Below are positions 52,556 to 60,931 of a DNA stretch of 64,000 nt, piece after piece. Numbering within the stretch: the first letter of the stretch is position 1; the number at the start of each line of letters is the position of its first letter. Source of the DNA: Pontibacter burrus (lineage in GTDB: Bacteria > Bacteroidota > Bacteroidia > Cytophagales > Hymenobacteraceae). The stretch lies in assembly GCF_010686685.1 (NCBI RefSeq), contig NZ_JAAGWD010000005.1:62001-126000 (forward strand). The letters run 5' to 3'. Made by a program: the position numbers and the translations under genes. The notes under the pieces were generated by a model. It saw only the letters and a program-made list of their open reading frames with translations, made no database searches and was not told where the DNA came from.

Positions 52556-53806
52556 ATGAAAAAATATATCAACGCAACGCTTTATGGGAACCCCGAATCC
52601 CGCGAAATTTTAGTAGAAAATGGACAGTTTAAAGCTATTGGGAACGATCTTGGCAACGCAGATGAAGTAATTGACCTGGAAGGCCGGTTGGTATTACCTC
52701 CTTACGTTGATCCTCACTTACACCTTGATTATATCTTTTCGGGACTGGGCGAAGGGAATGCAAACGTATCAGGGACTTTGTTTGAGGGAATTCAGCGGTG
52801 GAGTGAGAACAAGAAATCGTTGACCGAAGAAATTGTGCGGGAGCGTGCCATGAAAGGCATCCGAAAAGAACTGAGCCATGGGGTGCAGTTTATCCGCACG
52901 CATGTAGATATTACCGATCCGAACCTGATAGGAATGAAAGCCCTGATCAAGCTGCGGGAAGAACTGAAGGACATCGTGACTTTGCAACTGGTTGCATTCC
53001 CCCAGGAAGGATTCTTCCGCTATAAAGGTGCGGAACAGTTAATGGAAAAAGCCCTTGAAATGGGTGCTGACGTAGCAGGCGGAATCCCTCATTTCGAGAT
53101 TTCCTATGAACATGGGGTAGAATCGTTGCGGCGTATTGTTGACATGGCCATAAAATACAAGGTCATGATCGATATTCACTGCGACGAGAACGATGACCCC
53201 AACAGCCGGTTTCTGGAGGTGCTGAATGCGCTTGTGATGGAAAAAGACTATGGAGCATATACTACAGCAAGCCATACCTGCAGCTTCGGTGCAGTTGAAA
53301 ATAGTTACGCTAACAAAATGCTGGGCCTGTTTAAGGAATCACAGATCAATTTTATTTCCTGTCCTACAGAAAACGCGCATCTGCAGGGGCGTGGCGATAG
53401 TTATCCGAAACGCCGGGGCCTGACACGTGTAAAGGAGCTACTAAACAACGGAAATCATGTTGCTTTTGCACAGGACTCAATTGCGGATTACTGGTACCCT
53501 TTAGGGAACGGAAACATGATGAATATCCTGGATAACGGAATCCATTTAGCCCATTATACTCACATCGACGAGATCAATAAAGCGTTTGACCTGATCACGT
53601 ACCACGGCGCACACATTATGCGTGTAAATGACCAGTACGGCATTGAAGCGGGGAAACCAGCCAACTTTATTGTGTTGGATGCTTACGACGCATATGAAGC
53701 CATTCGCGAGCGAGCAGAAGTGCTTATGTCTATCCGTAACGGAGAATACCTGTTTAAGCGCGAACCACGAAAGAATGAGATAGAAATTGATTTTCTGAAA
53801 CTATAG
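52556..53806 (+). CDS. Cytosine-deaminase-like amidohydrolase
   Basis: A 416-residue cytosolic amidohydrolase closely following the CodA layout: metal ligands in P-H-L-H-L-D (64-69), a G-T-L-F-E-G motif, F-P-Q-E-G-F with the conserved Gln, D-I-H-C-D-E (His and Glu), A-S-H-T and the metal-binding Asp307. In E. coli CodA, as I recall it, the last site reads H-D-D with the second Asp touching the pyrimidine; here it is Q306-D307-S308. The conserved Trp after it is kept (A-D-Y-W-Y-P-L-G). The enzyme probably deaminates a related ring compound, not necessarily cytosine. No permease gene is adjacent. Confidence 0.87.
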   Translation: MKKYINATLYGNPESREILVENGQFKAIGNDLGNADEVIDLEGRLVLPPYVDPHLHLDYIFSGLGEGNANVSGTLFEGIQRWSENKKSLTEEIVRERAMKGIRKELSHGVQFIRTHVDITDPNLIGMKALIKLREELKDIVTLQLVAFPQEGFFRYKGAEQLMEKALEMGADVAGGIPHFEISYEHGVESLRRIVDMAIKYKVMIDIHCDENDDPNSRFLEVLNALVMEKDYGAYTTASHTCSFGAVENSYANKMLGLFKESQINFISCPTENAHLQGRGDSYPKRRGLTRVKELLNNGNHVAFAQDSIADYWYPLGNGNMMNILDNGIHLAHYTHIDEINKAFDLITYHGAHIMRVNDQYGIEAGKPANFIVLDAYDAYEAIRERAEVLMSIRNGEYLFKREPRKNEIEIDFLKL

Positions 53807-54076
53807 CTGGTTTCTTGACTCACGTCAAAGGTTATGCGAATGAATTTGCGAATAGACAGCGCTGATCAGACTGGTTTGCGAACCAAATTGTCTTGCTGCT
53901 GCAGTAATATCGCAAAATTTTAATATACTGCAGTTGTAAAGCGGCTCACATCCTGGCTTACATGCATGCTTTTCGCTTCTGCTTCAACTATAGCTACACC
54001 AACTATAGCACACTTTGATCCGGATAGGAAATGGTAAAGCCGGGCCGCACTATCAAAACAGAAAATTGCCAATCAG

Positions 54077-54529
54077 ATGAAAAACGTATTTGCCCCTGAA
54101 ACTACAGCTGAGCTGATAAACCGTGTAAATGCCTTAACGCCCGATAGCAGACAGTTATGGGGTAAGATGGATGTGGCCCAGATGCTGGCACATTGCAACG
54201 TGACCTACGAGCTGGTGTACGAAGACAAACACCCGACGCCAAACCCGATCATGAAGTTTTTGGTGAAGCTTCTTGTGAAGGATTTTGTAGTAAATGAGAA
54301 GCCCTTTAAGCAGAATGGGCATACTGCGCCGCATTTTAAAATCGCTGATGCCAGAGACTTTGAAGTGGAAAAAAACCGCCTGGTTGGCTTTCTCCAAAAG
54401 ACCCAGCAATTAGGCGAATCACATTTTGAGGGGAAAGATTCTCACTCGTTTGGCAAACTGACCAGTACCCAGTGGAACAACATGTTTTACAAACATCTGA
54501 ATCATCACTTGTGCCAGTTCGGGGTGTAA
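54077..54529 (+). CDS. DUF1569 family protein (DinB-like fold)
   Basis: A 150-residue cytosolic protein matching DUF1569: R-Q-L-W-G-K-M-D-V-A-Q-M-L-A-H-C-N-V-T-Y (about 27-46) and the C-terminal W-N-N-M-F-Y-K-H-L-N-H-H-L-C-Q-F-G-V. The histidines at the two ends match the metal-site pattern of DinB-type four-helix bundles, some of which are thiol-dependent transferases. Function unknown. Two CTATAG palindromes (near 53985 and 53999) stand before it. Confidence 0.85.
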   Translation: MKNVFAPETTAELINRVNALTPDSRQLWGKMDVAQMLAHCNVTYELVYEDKHPTPNPIMKFLVKLLVKDFVVNEKPFKQNGHTAPHFKIADARDFEVEKNRLVGFLQKTQQLGESHFEGKDSHSFGKLTSTQWNNMFYKHLNHHLCQFGV

Positions 54530-54558
54530 ACCTATAGTGTAACTATAGTTTGCGGCAA

Positions 54559-55215
54559 TTACTTTGTGAGGATAATATCGCGTTTGCCGACCCATGTACT
54601 GTCGGGCAACTTTCTTACATCCAGTATACCTGTACCACCTACCAGCGACGTAATGGTTTTTAAGTAAGAGGCATTAACCAGACTATCGTCTTTAAACACG
54701 AAATCAGAAACATAATAGCTCTGGTTTGTATCTGGTTTTTTAATAGCAGCGTGTATGTTTGCCGGCATGCTGTTATCAGGGTAGCGGGCAGGACGTATAG
54801 TCCGGATTTCGTAAAACCCCCTCGCATCTGTTTTGCACCATCCGTGCAATCGCCCGTGCCATTTCTGGAAACCCTTTTCATTTCCAGCTTTAGAATAGTA
54901 GCCGTTATCATCGGTTTGGTAAACGTACAGCACCACGTCCGGGTAAGGTGTTTTCCCATCTGCTTTATAGATAGTACCCGTGATGCGTAGCTTTTCCCCG
55001 TGCTCCCTGTCCCCGGCTATTTTCATTGTAGACGTCAGTGTTTCCGGTATATACTCATAGCAACACAAAATATGCGCATCGGGGTTGTTACAAGTGTCTG
55101 CTGGCAGGTGGGTGGCAGGTTCTCTTTGTGCGAGGTTCTGAGTGCTCTCCTGGCAGGCAACCAGCGTAATGACTACTGTAACTGCAAAGCATACGTTTCT
55201 GTGAATTACCTGCAT
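54559..55215 (-). CDS. Intradiol dioxygenase-like lipoprotein with altered iron site
   Basis: A 218-residue lipoprotein (lipobox L-V-A-C near residue 21) with the protocatechuate-3,4-dioxygenase-like beta sandwich: G-T-I-Y-K-A-D-G-K-T-P-Y-P-D-V-V-L-Y-V-Y-Q-T-D-D-N-G-Y as start of the fold, D-A-R-G-F-Y-E-I-R-T-I-R-P-A-R-Y-P and P-A-N-I-H-A-A-I. Intradiol enzymes bind Fe(III) by two Tyr and two His in an H-x-H; here the first His is Asn153, His155 remains. Many secreted relatives in Bacteroidota have no known substrate. Activity on catechols is doubtful for this one. Confidence 0.82.
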   Translation of the reverse strand: MQVIHRNVCFAVTVVITLVACQESTQNLAQREPATHLPADTCNNPDAHILCCYEYIPETLTSTMKIAGDREHGEKLRITGTIYKADGKTPYPDVVLYVYQTDDNGYYSKAGNEKGFQKWHGRLHGWCKTDARGFYEIRTIRPARYPDNSMPANIHAAIKKPDTNQSYYVSDFVFKDDSLVNASYLKTITSLVGGTGILDVRKLPDSTWVGKRDIILTK

Positions 55216-55463
55216 CTGGAAAAGGGATTTACTGTAGGAATATACGTTGCCGATACTGATATGTGAGGTTATAGTTTAAGGTGGTAACTATAGCCTCACC
55301 ACTTTAATACATGCTGTGTCTTTTACATATACCGGAACCCCGGCCAGCTTCCTCAACTACCAGAAAATTCATGAGTTTTTCTCTTAAAATTCCTGAAGCC
55401 GGAAAACGACAGAAAATGTCATCTCCCGGCTTCAGGCATCTATGAGCAGAAAGTTTATAGTTA

Positions 55464-55889
55464 TTAGTTTGCCTCTACGTATTTCTTGAAGTTATTCAGT
55501 ATTGCCTGCCAGCCGCTTTGCTGCACTTCTACCGGCATGCTTTCTTCTGCATCAAAGGTTTGGGTAATCCTGGTATGGTTGCCGTTATCCTCAAAATAGA
55601 TGCTTACTTTGCGGCCATCGGCCATGCCGTATGCAATCAGTTTCTGATCTTCCACATCGGTATAAACACCTTCAAAATCGAAAGCCATGCTTTCGTCTTT
55701 GGCGGCCATTGTGGTTTTAAAAGCTCCGTTTACGCGCAGATCGTTTTCAGCGTGAGGTGCATGCCAGTCGTCGGAGGCAAAGGCCCAGTTTGTGATGTGC
55801 TGCGGCTCGTTCCAGTATTGCCACACTTTTGCTACAGGTGCGTTTACGGTAGCTTCTACGGTTATTGCAGTTCTGTTGCTGGTATCCAT
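55464..55889 (-). CDS. SRPBCC/AHSA1-like (START-fold) protein
   Basis: A 141-residue cytosolic protein of the Bet v1/SRPBCC superfamily, AHSA1-like group. Seen are V-E-A-T-V-N-A-P-V-A-K-V-W-Q-Y-W-N-E-P-Q-H-I-T-N-W (about 12-36), F-D-F-E-G-V-Y-T-D-V and the C-terminal helix Q-S-G-W-Q-A-I-L-N-N-F-K-K-Y-V. These bind hydrophobic ligands; a specific role is unknown. Single gene, in a stretch of unrelated small genes. Confidence 0.87.
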   Translation of the reverse strand: MDTSNRTAITVEATVNAPVAKVWQYWNEPQHITNWAFASDDWHAPHAENDLRVNGAFKTTMAAKDESMAFDFEGVYTDVEDQKLIAYGMADGRKVSIYFEDNGNHTRITQTFDAEESMPVEVQQSGWQAILNNFKKYVEAN

Positions 55890-56190
55890 TTCGCTGTTTT
55901 ATGGTTTAGTTATAGTTTACAATTTGTACAGTTCAGGTAGTCTAACAAGCTATAGTTGCTTTTGCTTAAATCAAGATACAAACTTGTTGGAATTAATAGT
56001 GTTCAGGCTATAAAAAATTAAGACAACTATAAACTGCTCTGGCAAAACAACACACCTAAACATTAAGCATATAAGCATCCACAGCCTTTCCATCATCAGC
56101 AAACTATACAGCCCTAAAACAACGCCGTAGGAAACAAAGAAGGTTTATTTCCAACCGTCGTACTTGCCTTAAGTTACCCGGCCCGCCTGT

Positions 56191-56799
56191 TTACTGCTTG
56201 CCTGCCGGTGGTGGCGGCGTGATCATGATATGCGCTGCATGCGTGCCAGGGTCCATGATCCAGGGCATGGCTGGCGCTTCGGGCTTTAAGGGCAGGCCGG
56301 TGCTCTCGGCGGTGGCATACGGAATATACACCACGTAACGCAGGTAACCATCTTTTACCTCGCCGGTAGTCGGGTTCACATTCTCGTCTTTAGCTGTAAA
56401 AACGAACAGCGAGGTAGGCTGTTTCGGCATTTTCAGCTTTCCGCTTTTCACTTCCTGCTCCCGCATGTCAAAGATCTCCTTGCTTTCTTTTCCCGCCTTT
56501 CTCAATTCGCGGCCACGGGCCATAAAGGGGTCCAGGTCTTTATGATAGCTGGATACAGAGAAACCTTTTTGATTCGGGTCATCGGCAAGACATACCATTT
56601 CGTTTGTACCTTTTCGTAACTGCACAAATTCGCCTTTCTGGTTGTAGCCGTATACGGTGGCGCCATCCCGCTTATCTGCCGGAGCCGCCTGCACGGCCAG
56701 CTTTATCTGCGTGGCAGCGGGTGGTATAGTTGCCTGGCCCATTGCAATTGCCGAGAGCAACAGGCAAAAGGAAGTGAGTAAAGTAGTTTTCATGCCCAT
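56191..56799 (-). CDS. Secreted protein of unknown family
   Basis: A 202-residue protein with a signal peptide (1-21, ending A-M-G-Q). The mature part has alternating charged and beta-type segments, G-T-N-E-M-V-C-L-A-D-D-P in the middle, G-Y-L-R-Y-V-V-Y-I-P-Y-A-T and a Pro-rich end (I-T-P-P-P-P-A-G-K-Q) after W-I-M-D-P-G-T-H-A-A-H-I-M. I recognise no domain. The His-rich motif near the end could bind metal. The start may be ATG 56799 or the second Met two codons later. Confidence 0.75.
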   Translation of the reverse strand: MGMKTTLLTSFCLLLSAIAMGQATIPPAATQIKLAVQAAPADKRDGATVYGYNQKGEFVQLRKGTNEMVCLADDPNQKGFSVSSYHKDLDPFMARGRELRKAGKESKEIFDMREQEVKSGKLKMPKQPTSLFVFTAKDENVNPTTGEVKDGYLRYVVYIPYATAESTGLPLKPEAPAMPWIMDPGTHAAHIMITPPPPAGKQ

Positions 56800-57127
56800 T
56801 TCAGTTTATAGTTGTTGAAAATTGATGACTGTGTAAGCTACCTTATACGGCTAAACTGAAAACTGACATAACCTCATTATAGCGTGCGGCCCCGTCATTT
56901 AGTGGCTTTGTGGTTAAACTATAGTTTGCTGCCACTTACAGTGTTTTCCTTTCTACATCAGAGAATCCTGATCACCGCTATTCTTTATGCGTAAAAAAGC
57001 TGTTCCGTACTGGTTGTGGCTCCAATTGTCTGGCTGCGACAGTTGTTTGGCGTAAAATCTGGTGAGGGCAAGCATTTGTCTATCTTTTAATGACTATATT
57101 TACAGCAGACATCAACTAAATAACAGC
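56800..57127. other. Divergent promoter region
   Basis: 328 bp without a gene between two divergent genes. TATATTTA (57095-57102) preceded by TTTG (57075-57078) is a possible but non-ideal Bacteroidota promoter for the downstream membrane gene. One CTATAG occurs near 56929. Confidence 0.35.
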
Positions 57128-57565
57128 ATGTATACAGGAATACAGCATTTGCATTCTTATCTTAGCTACCTAGTGCTACTGGGTCTGCTTGTGAGCTTTG
57201 TAGCGGCGCTTGCCGGGTGGTTTGGCAACAAATCCTTTACCGATAAAGACAGAAAACTCGGTCTGCTGGGACTAATCCCGGTGCACCTGCAGTGGGTAAT
57301 CGGTATCGTTCTTTATTTTGTATCTCCGCTTGGTATGAGCAACTTCTCCGGCGAGGCAATGGGCGATTCAGTTTCCAGACTTTACATACTGGAGCACCCG
57401 CTTACCATGATCATTGCTGTTGTGCTGATCACAGTTGGTTATTCGCGTGCGAAGCGCCAGATAGGTAGCGACAACAGAGGATTTAAGAGCATTGCTATTT
57501 TTTACGGCATTGGCCTGATCCTGATCCTAAGCCGTATTCCGTGGAACGCATGGCCAGGCAACTAA
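57128..57565 (+). CDS. Four-helix membrane protein, cytochrome B-like family
   Basis: A 145-residue membrane protein with four helices (about 9-30, 45-67, 83-103 and 122-140). The start Y-T-G-I-Q-H-L-H-S-Y-L-S-Y and the spaced histidines (H7, H9, H53, H89) resemble the small 'cytochrome B' proteins of Bacteroidota, which might bind heme; this is not proven. I use ATG 57128; an upstream in-frame start at 57062 lies in promoter-like sequence. Confidence 0.78.
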   Translation: MYTGIQHLHSYLSYLVLLGLLVSFVAALAGWFGNKSFTDKDRKLGLLGLIPVHLQWVIGIVLYFVSPLGMSNFSGEAMGDSVSRLYILEHPLTMIIAVVLITVGYSRAKRQIGSDNRGFKSIAIFYGIGLILILSRIPWNAWPGN

Positions 57566-57589
57566 GCCACCATACTCCCTGAAACTATA

Positions 57590-57632
57590 AACAGCCGCTC
57601 TGCCCTTTAATGGAAGAGCGGCTGTTTTTTTT
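57590..57632 (+). terminator. Intrinsic terminator
   Basis: A 12-bp perfect stem AACAGCCGCTCT (57590-57601) / AGAGCGGCTGTT (57615-57626) and a following run of T to 57632. It ends the membrane gene that stops at 57565. Confidence 0.9.
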
Positions 57633-57748
57633 GTCAACTTATTTAAATAGTGCAGGTCTCTGAAGTGCTCTAAACTATAGTTATGCCATACCTGCTTTTA
57701 CTCATCGGAAAACGTTTATCTTTATCAAAAACAAACAACCTCAACCCG

Positions 57749-58264
57749 ATGAAAACACCTTTACTCCTGCTTTTCCTGTTTCTGACAACTTCTTTTATTA
57801 CTCTACCCGATAACTGGCAGAAAGCTACTCTCCGGAAAGAAGTAAGTGTCGAGCTTCCTACTTTACCGCCACTTGAGAAAGCCTTTGGTGTTGAAGGGTA
57901 CCGAGTTCACAATGGCCGAACCGCCTTTGTTGCTTCAGTAGCAGATCTTATGGTGCCAAAGGAACAGCAAATAACAGCATACGATGCACAAGTTATTTTA
58001 ATGGGAGCAGAAATGGGTACCATAAAGCGAGCCAAAGGTGAACTTATAAATGCAACTGAACTGAAGTTAGGCAAAACTACAGGGCGCGAGATTACTTTTA
58101 AAACAACCGACCCCGATTCCGGAATGACGATCCTGAATTATATGCGCATGTTTGTAGTCGGCCGTAACATGTACTCTTTCCATTGCTGGTACCCAGAAAC
58201 CGGTGATGCAGCTAGCCTTCAGGATAAAGAAAAGTTTTTCGAATCGATCAGTATTATCAACTGA
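57749..58264 (+). CDS. Secreted protein of unknown family
   Basis: A 171-residue protein with a signal peptide (1-18). The mature part (L-P-D-N-W-Q-K-A-T-L-R-K-E-V-S-V-E-L-P near the start, G-R-E-I-T-F-K-T-T-D-P-D-S-G-M-T and M-Y-S-F-H-C-W-Y-P near the end) has a mixed alpha/beta pattern like small periplasmic ligand-binding domains. I do not recognise a family. The ATG at 57749 is chosen because it directly precedes the signal sequence; an in-frame ATG at 57683 would add 22 residues before it. Confidence 0.75.
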   Translation: MKTPLLLLFLFLTTSFITLPDNWQKATLRKEVSVELPTLPPLEKAFGVEGYRVHNGRTAFVASVADLMVPKEQQITAYDAQVILMGAEMGTIKRAKGELINATELKLGKTTGREITFKTTDPDSGMTILNYMRMFVVGRNMYSFHCWYPETGDAASLQDKEKFFESISIIN

Positions 58265-58389
58265 TTCTAAAATAAGGCACCACCGAACTATAGCTTATGC
58301 TATCTATAGTTTAGGGTTGTTATTAATCTGGTTCCATAGTTAAAACCTTGCTCCTACTCATTCCACTAACTATATCATCAAACTAAAAA

Positions 58390-58410
58390 AGGAGCCAATA
58401 ATTGACTCCT
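58390..58410. terminator. Short hairpin between convergent genes
   Basis: AGGAGCCAAT / ATTGACTCCT forms a 10-bp stem with one mismatch, flanked by A-rich and T-rich sequence. It lies between the secreted-protein gene and the convergent DUF983 gene and could work both ways. Confidence 0.5.
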
Positions 58411-58491
58411 CTTTATTTCTAACTTTAACTCAGCATTTATTAGGTTGCTTGAATTTCAGGTGTATAGCAATCTGTTATATCAATCTATAGT

Positions 58492-58893
58492 TCAGGCTGC
58501 TGCATTTTCAGATATTTCTTTACACGGCCCTTCATACCGGATAAAAATGTGGATCCAGACTGCCCTGGAAAGCCGGAAAATAACCGGTAAAAACCCGACT
58601 ACCGTTACAGCTATCACGCCTATCATCATGGCCATCGTTACTTCCTCTACAAACTGATACAGCACAAAAAGCGATACTAGGAAAATAGCCACGTTGAAAC
58701 CAAAACTGACATACATGGCCCCGTAATAATAGCCTACTTCGGGTTCGAATATCTGTCCGCAGCAAGGGCAGCTTTTGTGCATATCCGCAAACCGTGTAGT
58801 GTAAAGTGTGCCTTCCGGAAACATGTTTCCTTGTCTGCAGCGCGGACATTTTACGGTAGCCATACTATATAAAGCCGATTTTCTCTCCCCCAT
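58492..58893 (-). CDS. DUF983 family membrane protein with zinc ribbon
   Basis: A 133-residue protein matching DUF983. An N-terminal zinc ribbon uses C-P-R-C-R-Q-G (C16, C19) and S-C-P-C-C-G-Q, followed by the family motif E-P-E-V-G-Y-Y-Y-G-A-M-Y-V-S and two membrane helices (about 61-82 and 85-108). Function is unknown; in Bacteroidota it is often found near cytochrome oxidase genes, which is not the case here. The start could also be ATG 58863. Confidence 0.87.
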   Translation of the reverse strand: MGERKSALYSMATVKCPRCRQGNMFPEGTLYTTRFADMHKSCPCCGQIFEPEVGYYYGAMYVSFGFNVAIFLVSLFVLYQFVEEVTMAMMIGVIAVTVVGFLPVIFRLSRAVWIHIFIRYEGPCKEISENAAA

Positions 58894-59052
58894 TTCGTTT
58901 ACCTTTTATGAACTAAGCAAAAATACAACTTTTAACAGCCGGTTTCACGGCACAAATGAGACGAAATACTGTACTTTTATGCTCCGGTAGTTCCCAAAGC
59001 CGTGTTTTGGGCAATCCGGCTAAGTTGCAACTATAGCTACGCAGCAGCGCTC

Positions 59053-59931
59053 ATGCAAAAAGATCATTTACCTATTTACCAGATTCAGGATTTTGAGGCG
59101 CAGGCCAGGAAGGATCATTACTTTTATTTCAGCTCTTTTGCAGCTCATTTAAAGGAGCATCTCTTTATCCGGGAGCCCCATAAACACGACTTTTATATTG
59201 TACTGCTCATTACCAAAGGCACCGGCACACATACCATCGATTTTAAAGCGTATGATGTTAAACCGGGAACCGTATTTTTTATGACTCCGGGGCAGGTGCA
59301 CAGCTGGCAGCTGTCGCAGGATGCCGACGGACTTGTGATCTTCTTTACACATGCATTTTATACACGGGAGTACCCGGACCGACTGCTGTATGATTTTCCG
59401 TTCTTTAATGCCCTACTCCAGAACTCAGCACTACATCTGACAGCACAAGACGAAGCAACGCTTCTGCCTACTCTGCAACTACTTAAACAGGAGTACGAAC
59501 AAGCTCTGCCCATGCGAAATGTGATGCTCAGCAGGTACCTGGATGTGCTGCTGATCGGGCTTAGCCGGATATACAGGCCTGATGATGCTGAGATAGAAAC
59601 CATAGCTACCGAACAAACACTACTGCAGCAACTGGAGCGCCTGGTAAACCTGCATTACAAAGAGCACAAACCGGTAGCCTTTTATGCCGAACAACTGCAC
59701 GTTACTGCTAAACATCTGAACGAGGTCTGCAAGAATGCTTTGGGAAGAACCACGAAGGAACTGATTCAATACCGAGTGCTGCTGGAGGCGAAGCGGCTGC
59801 TGGTGCATGCCGATCTTACCATTTCCCAGATAGCACTGGAGCTTGGCTATTTCGATACTACTTACTTCTTCCGATTCTTTAAAAAACAGACATGCCTTAC
59901 CCCGGAGCAGTTCAGGGCGCAATATAAATAG
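59053..59931 (+). CDS. AraC family transcriptional regulator
   Basis: A 292-residue regulator with a cupin-type sensor domain (about 10-150: H-K-H-D-F-Y-I-V-L-L-I-T-K-G-T-G-T-H and F-F-M-T-P-G-Q-V-H-S-W) and a C-terminal double helix-turn-helix AraC domain (about 185-290: A-E-Q-L-H-V-T-A-K-H-L-N-E-V-C-K and I-A-L-E-L-G-Y-F-D-T-T-Y-F-F-R-F-F-K-K). It probably senses a small molecule. I use ATG 59053; a GTG at 59002 is in frame but adds unconserved residues. No obvious target gene is adjacent. Confidence 0.9.
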   Translation: MQKDHLPIYQIQDFEAQARKDHYFYFSSFAAHLKEHLFIREPHKHDFYIVLLITKGTGTHTIDFKAYDVKPGTVFFMTPGQVHSWQLSQDADGLVIFFTHAFYTREYPDRLLYDFPFFNALLQNSALHLTAQDEATLLPTLQLLKQEYEQALPMRNVMLSRYLDVLLIGLSRIYRPDDAEIETIATEQTLLQQLERLVNLHYKEHKPVAFYAEQLHVTAKHLNEVCKNALGRTTKELIQYRVLLEAKRLLVHADLTISQIALELGYFDTTYFFRFFKKQTCLTPEQFRAQYK

Positions 59932-60349
59932 AGGCTGTTATGCTACTGAATTAAGAGTTTGTTGCTAACTATAAACTATAGCAATCCTGCTTAAATCAGG
60001 AGTATGTGCTACTATAGTTGCATCAAAAAGGAATACGGCTCTACTCTCAAGCTCTTTCGGACTTCTAAGTCGAAAGCTTTATGTTGAAGGATTTCCTAAT
60101 CTCCGTGTTGGGAATAAGGCGGAGAAGGATGTCTGCAGCAGCTTAAGTTCCGGACCTTCTTGCCCGGAACAGCAAAACACCTTGATGTATGGAACAGCAA
60201 TGTTTTAACTGGCCGGAGGCCCAACTATAGTTCATTACGAGCGAGAACGTTTGCGCCATTGGCAGAGAGTTTACAGAATAAATCAGCAATGCTCTGAAGA
60301 AGGAGGAACTTCCTTCTTCAGAGATCATAACCTACTGTTCACCTTCAGC
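59932..60349. other. Intergenic region with diverged repeat core and a hairpin
   Basis: 418 bp without a gene. At about 60218-60252 the sequence GGCCCAACTATAGTTC, then ACGAGCGA and AACG, matches the core of the element at 12330-12355 with few changes, but the terminal repeats are absent. A perfect 12-bp inverted repeat CTCTGAAGAAGG (60292-60303) / CCTTCTTCAGAG (60312-60323) with an 8-nt loop may end transcription of the ArsI-like gene. Confidence 0.55.
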
Positions 60350-60862
60350 TTACTTTGCAGAGCAGGTTCCATCGCAGGCTTTTTCTACTATAGATTCAGC
60401 TTCGGCGTTATTGGCAACTATAGCATCTATTCCATCATTGCCATCCCATTTCTCCATCACCTCCGGGGCGGGACGTGCGTTTATGCCTTCGCCGTATACA
60501 GTGGCTGTACCATGAGTGTAAAATGCTTCCCAGTCCACACCCTGCGGATCTGTGATCCAAGACTTCTGGCTTTTGGAATAGCAACAGGTGCACTCTCCTT
60601 CTTCAAACACTTTGCCTTTTGCTTCCTGCATGTTGGCATACACTTGCTGCAGCGCCTCTTCAGAATCAACCTGTAGCCCCAGGTGCTCTATTCCAGTCTG
60701 TGCATGCCCCGTTGATATGGCAAAATTAATTCTTGGGTCTTCGAGCATCCATTTCGCATAATCCGGCTTTACAATTGCCGCAGCAGTTCCGAACAAAGCG
60801 TTGTAAAATGCGACGCTCTCCTGTAAATTTTTAACCCGAACGTGTACGTGAAATCTTTTCAT
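60350..60862 (-). CDS. ArsI/CadI-like VOC family protein
   Basis: A 170-residue vicinal-oxygen-chelate protein of the ArsI/CadI group. The start M-K-R-F-H-V-H-V-R-V-K-N-L-Q-E-S-V-A-F-Y, the mid H-L-G-L-Q-V-D-S and the thiol-rich loop E-C-T-C-C-Y-S followed by K-S-W-I-T-D-P-Q-G-V-D-W-E-A-F fit ArsI, an iron enzyme that splits the C-As bond of trivalent organoarsenicals; the neighbouring Cys pair binds arsenic in that family. A C-terminal C-D-G-T-C adds two cysteines. I use ATG 60862; a longer frame begins at 60931. It lies 69 bp after a SigZ-type sigma gene. Confidence 0.85.
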   Translation of the reverse strand: MKRFHVHVRVKNLQESVAFYNALFGTAAAIVKPDYAKWMLEDPRINFAISTGHAQTGIEHLGLQVDSEEALQQVYANMQEAKGKVFEEGECTCCYSKSQKSWITDPQGVDWEAFYTHGTATVYGEGINARPAPEVMEKWDGNDGIDAIVANNAEAESIVEKACDGTCSAK

Positions 60863-60931
60863 GGCTGTATCAGCTTTAAGTTTAACCTTGTTTTTAAGGA
60901 TGACTGACAAGCCCTGAAAAAGACGCAGCAA

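Noticed and set aside
60547..60559. A copy of GGATCTGTGATCC, as in the element at 12181-12416
   Set aside because: It lies inside the ArsI-like gene and encodes the conserved I-T-D-P-Q motif of that family on the minus strand, so the match is explained by protein sequence.
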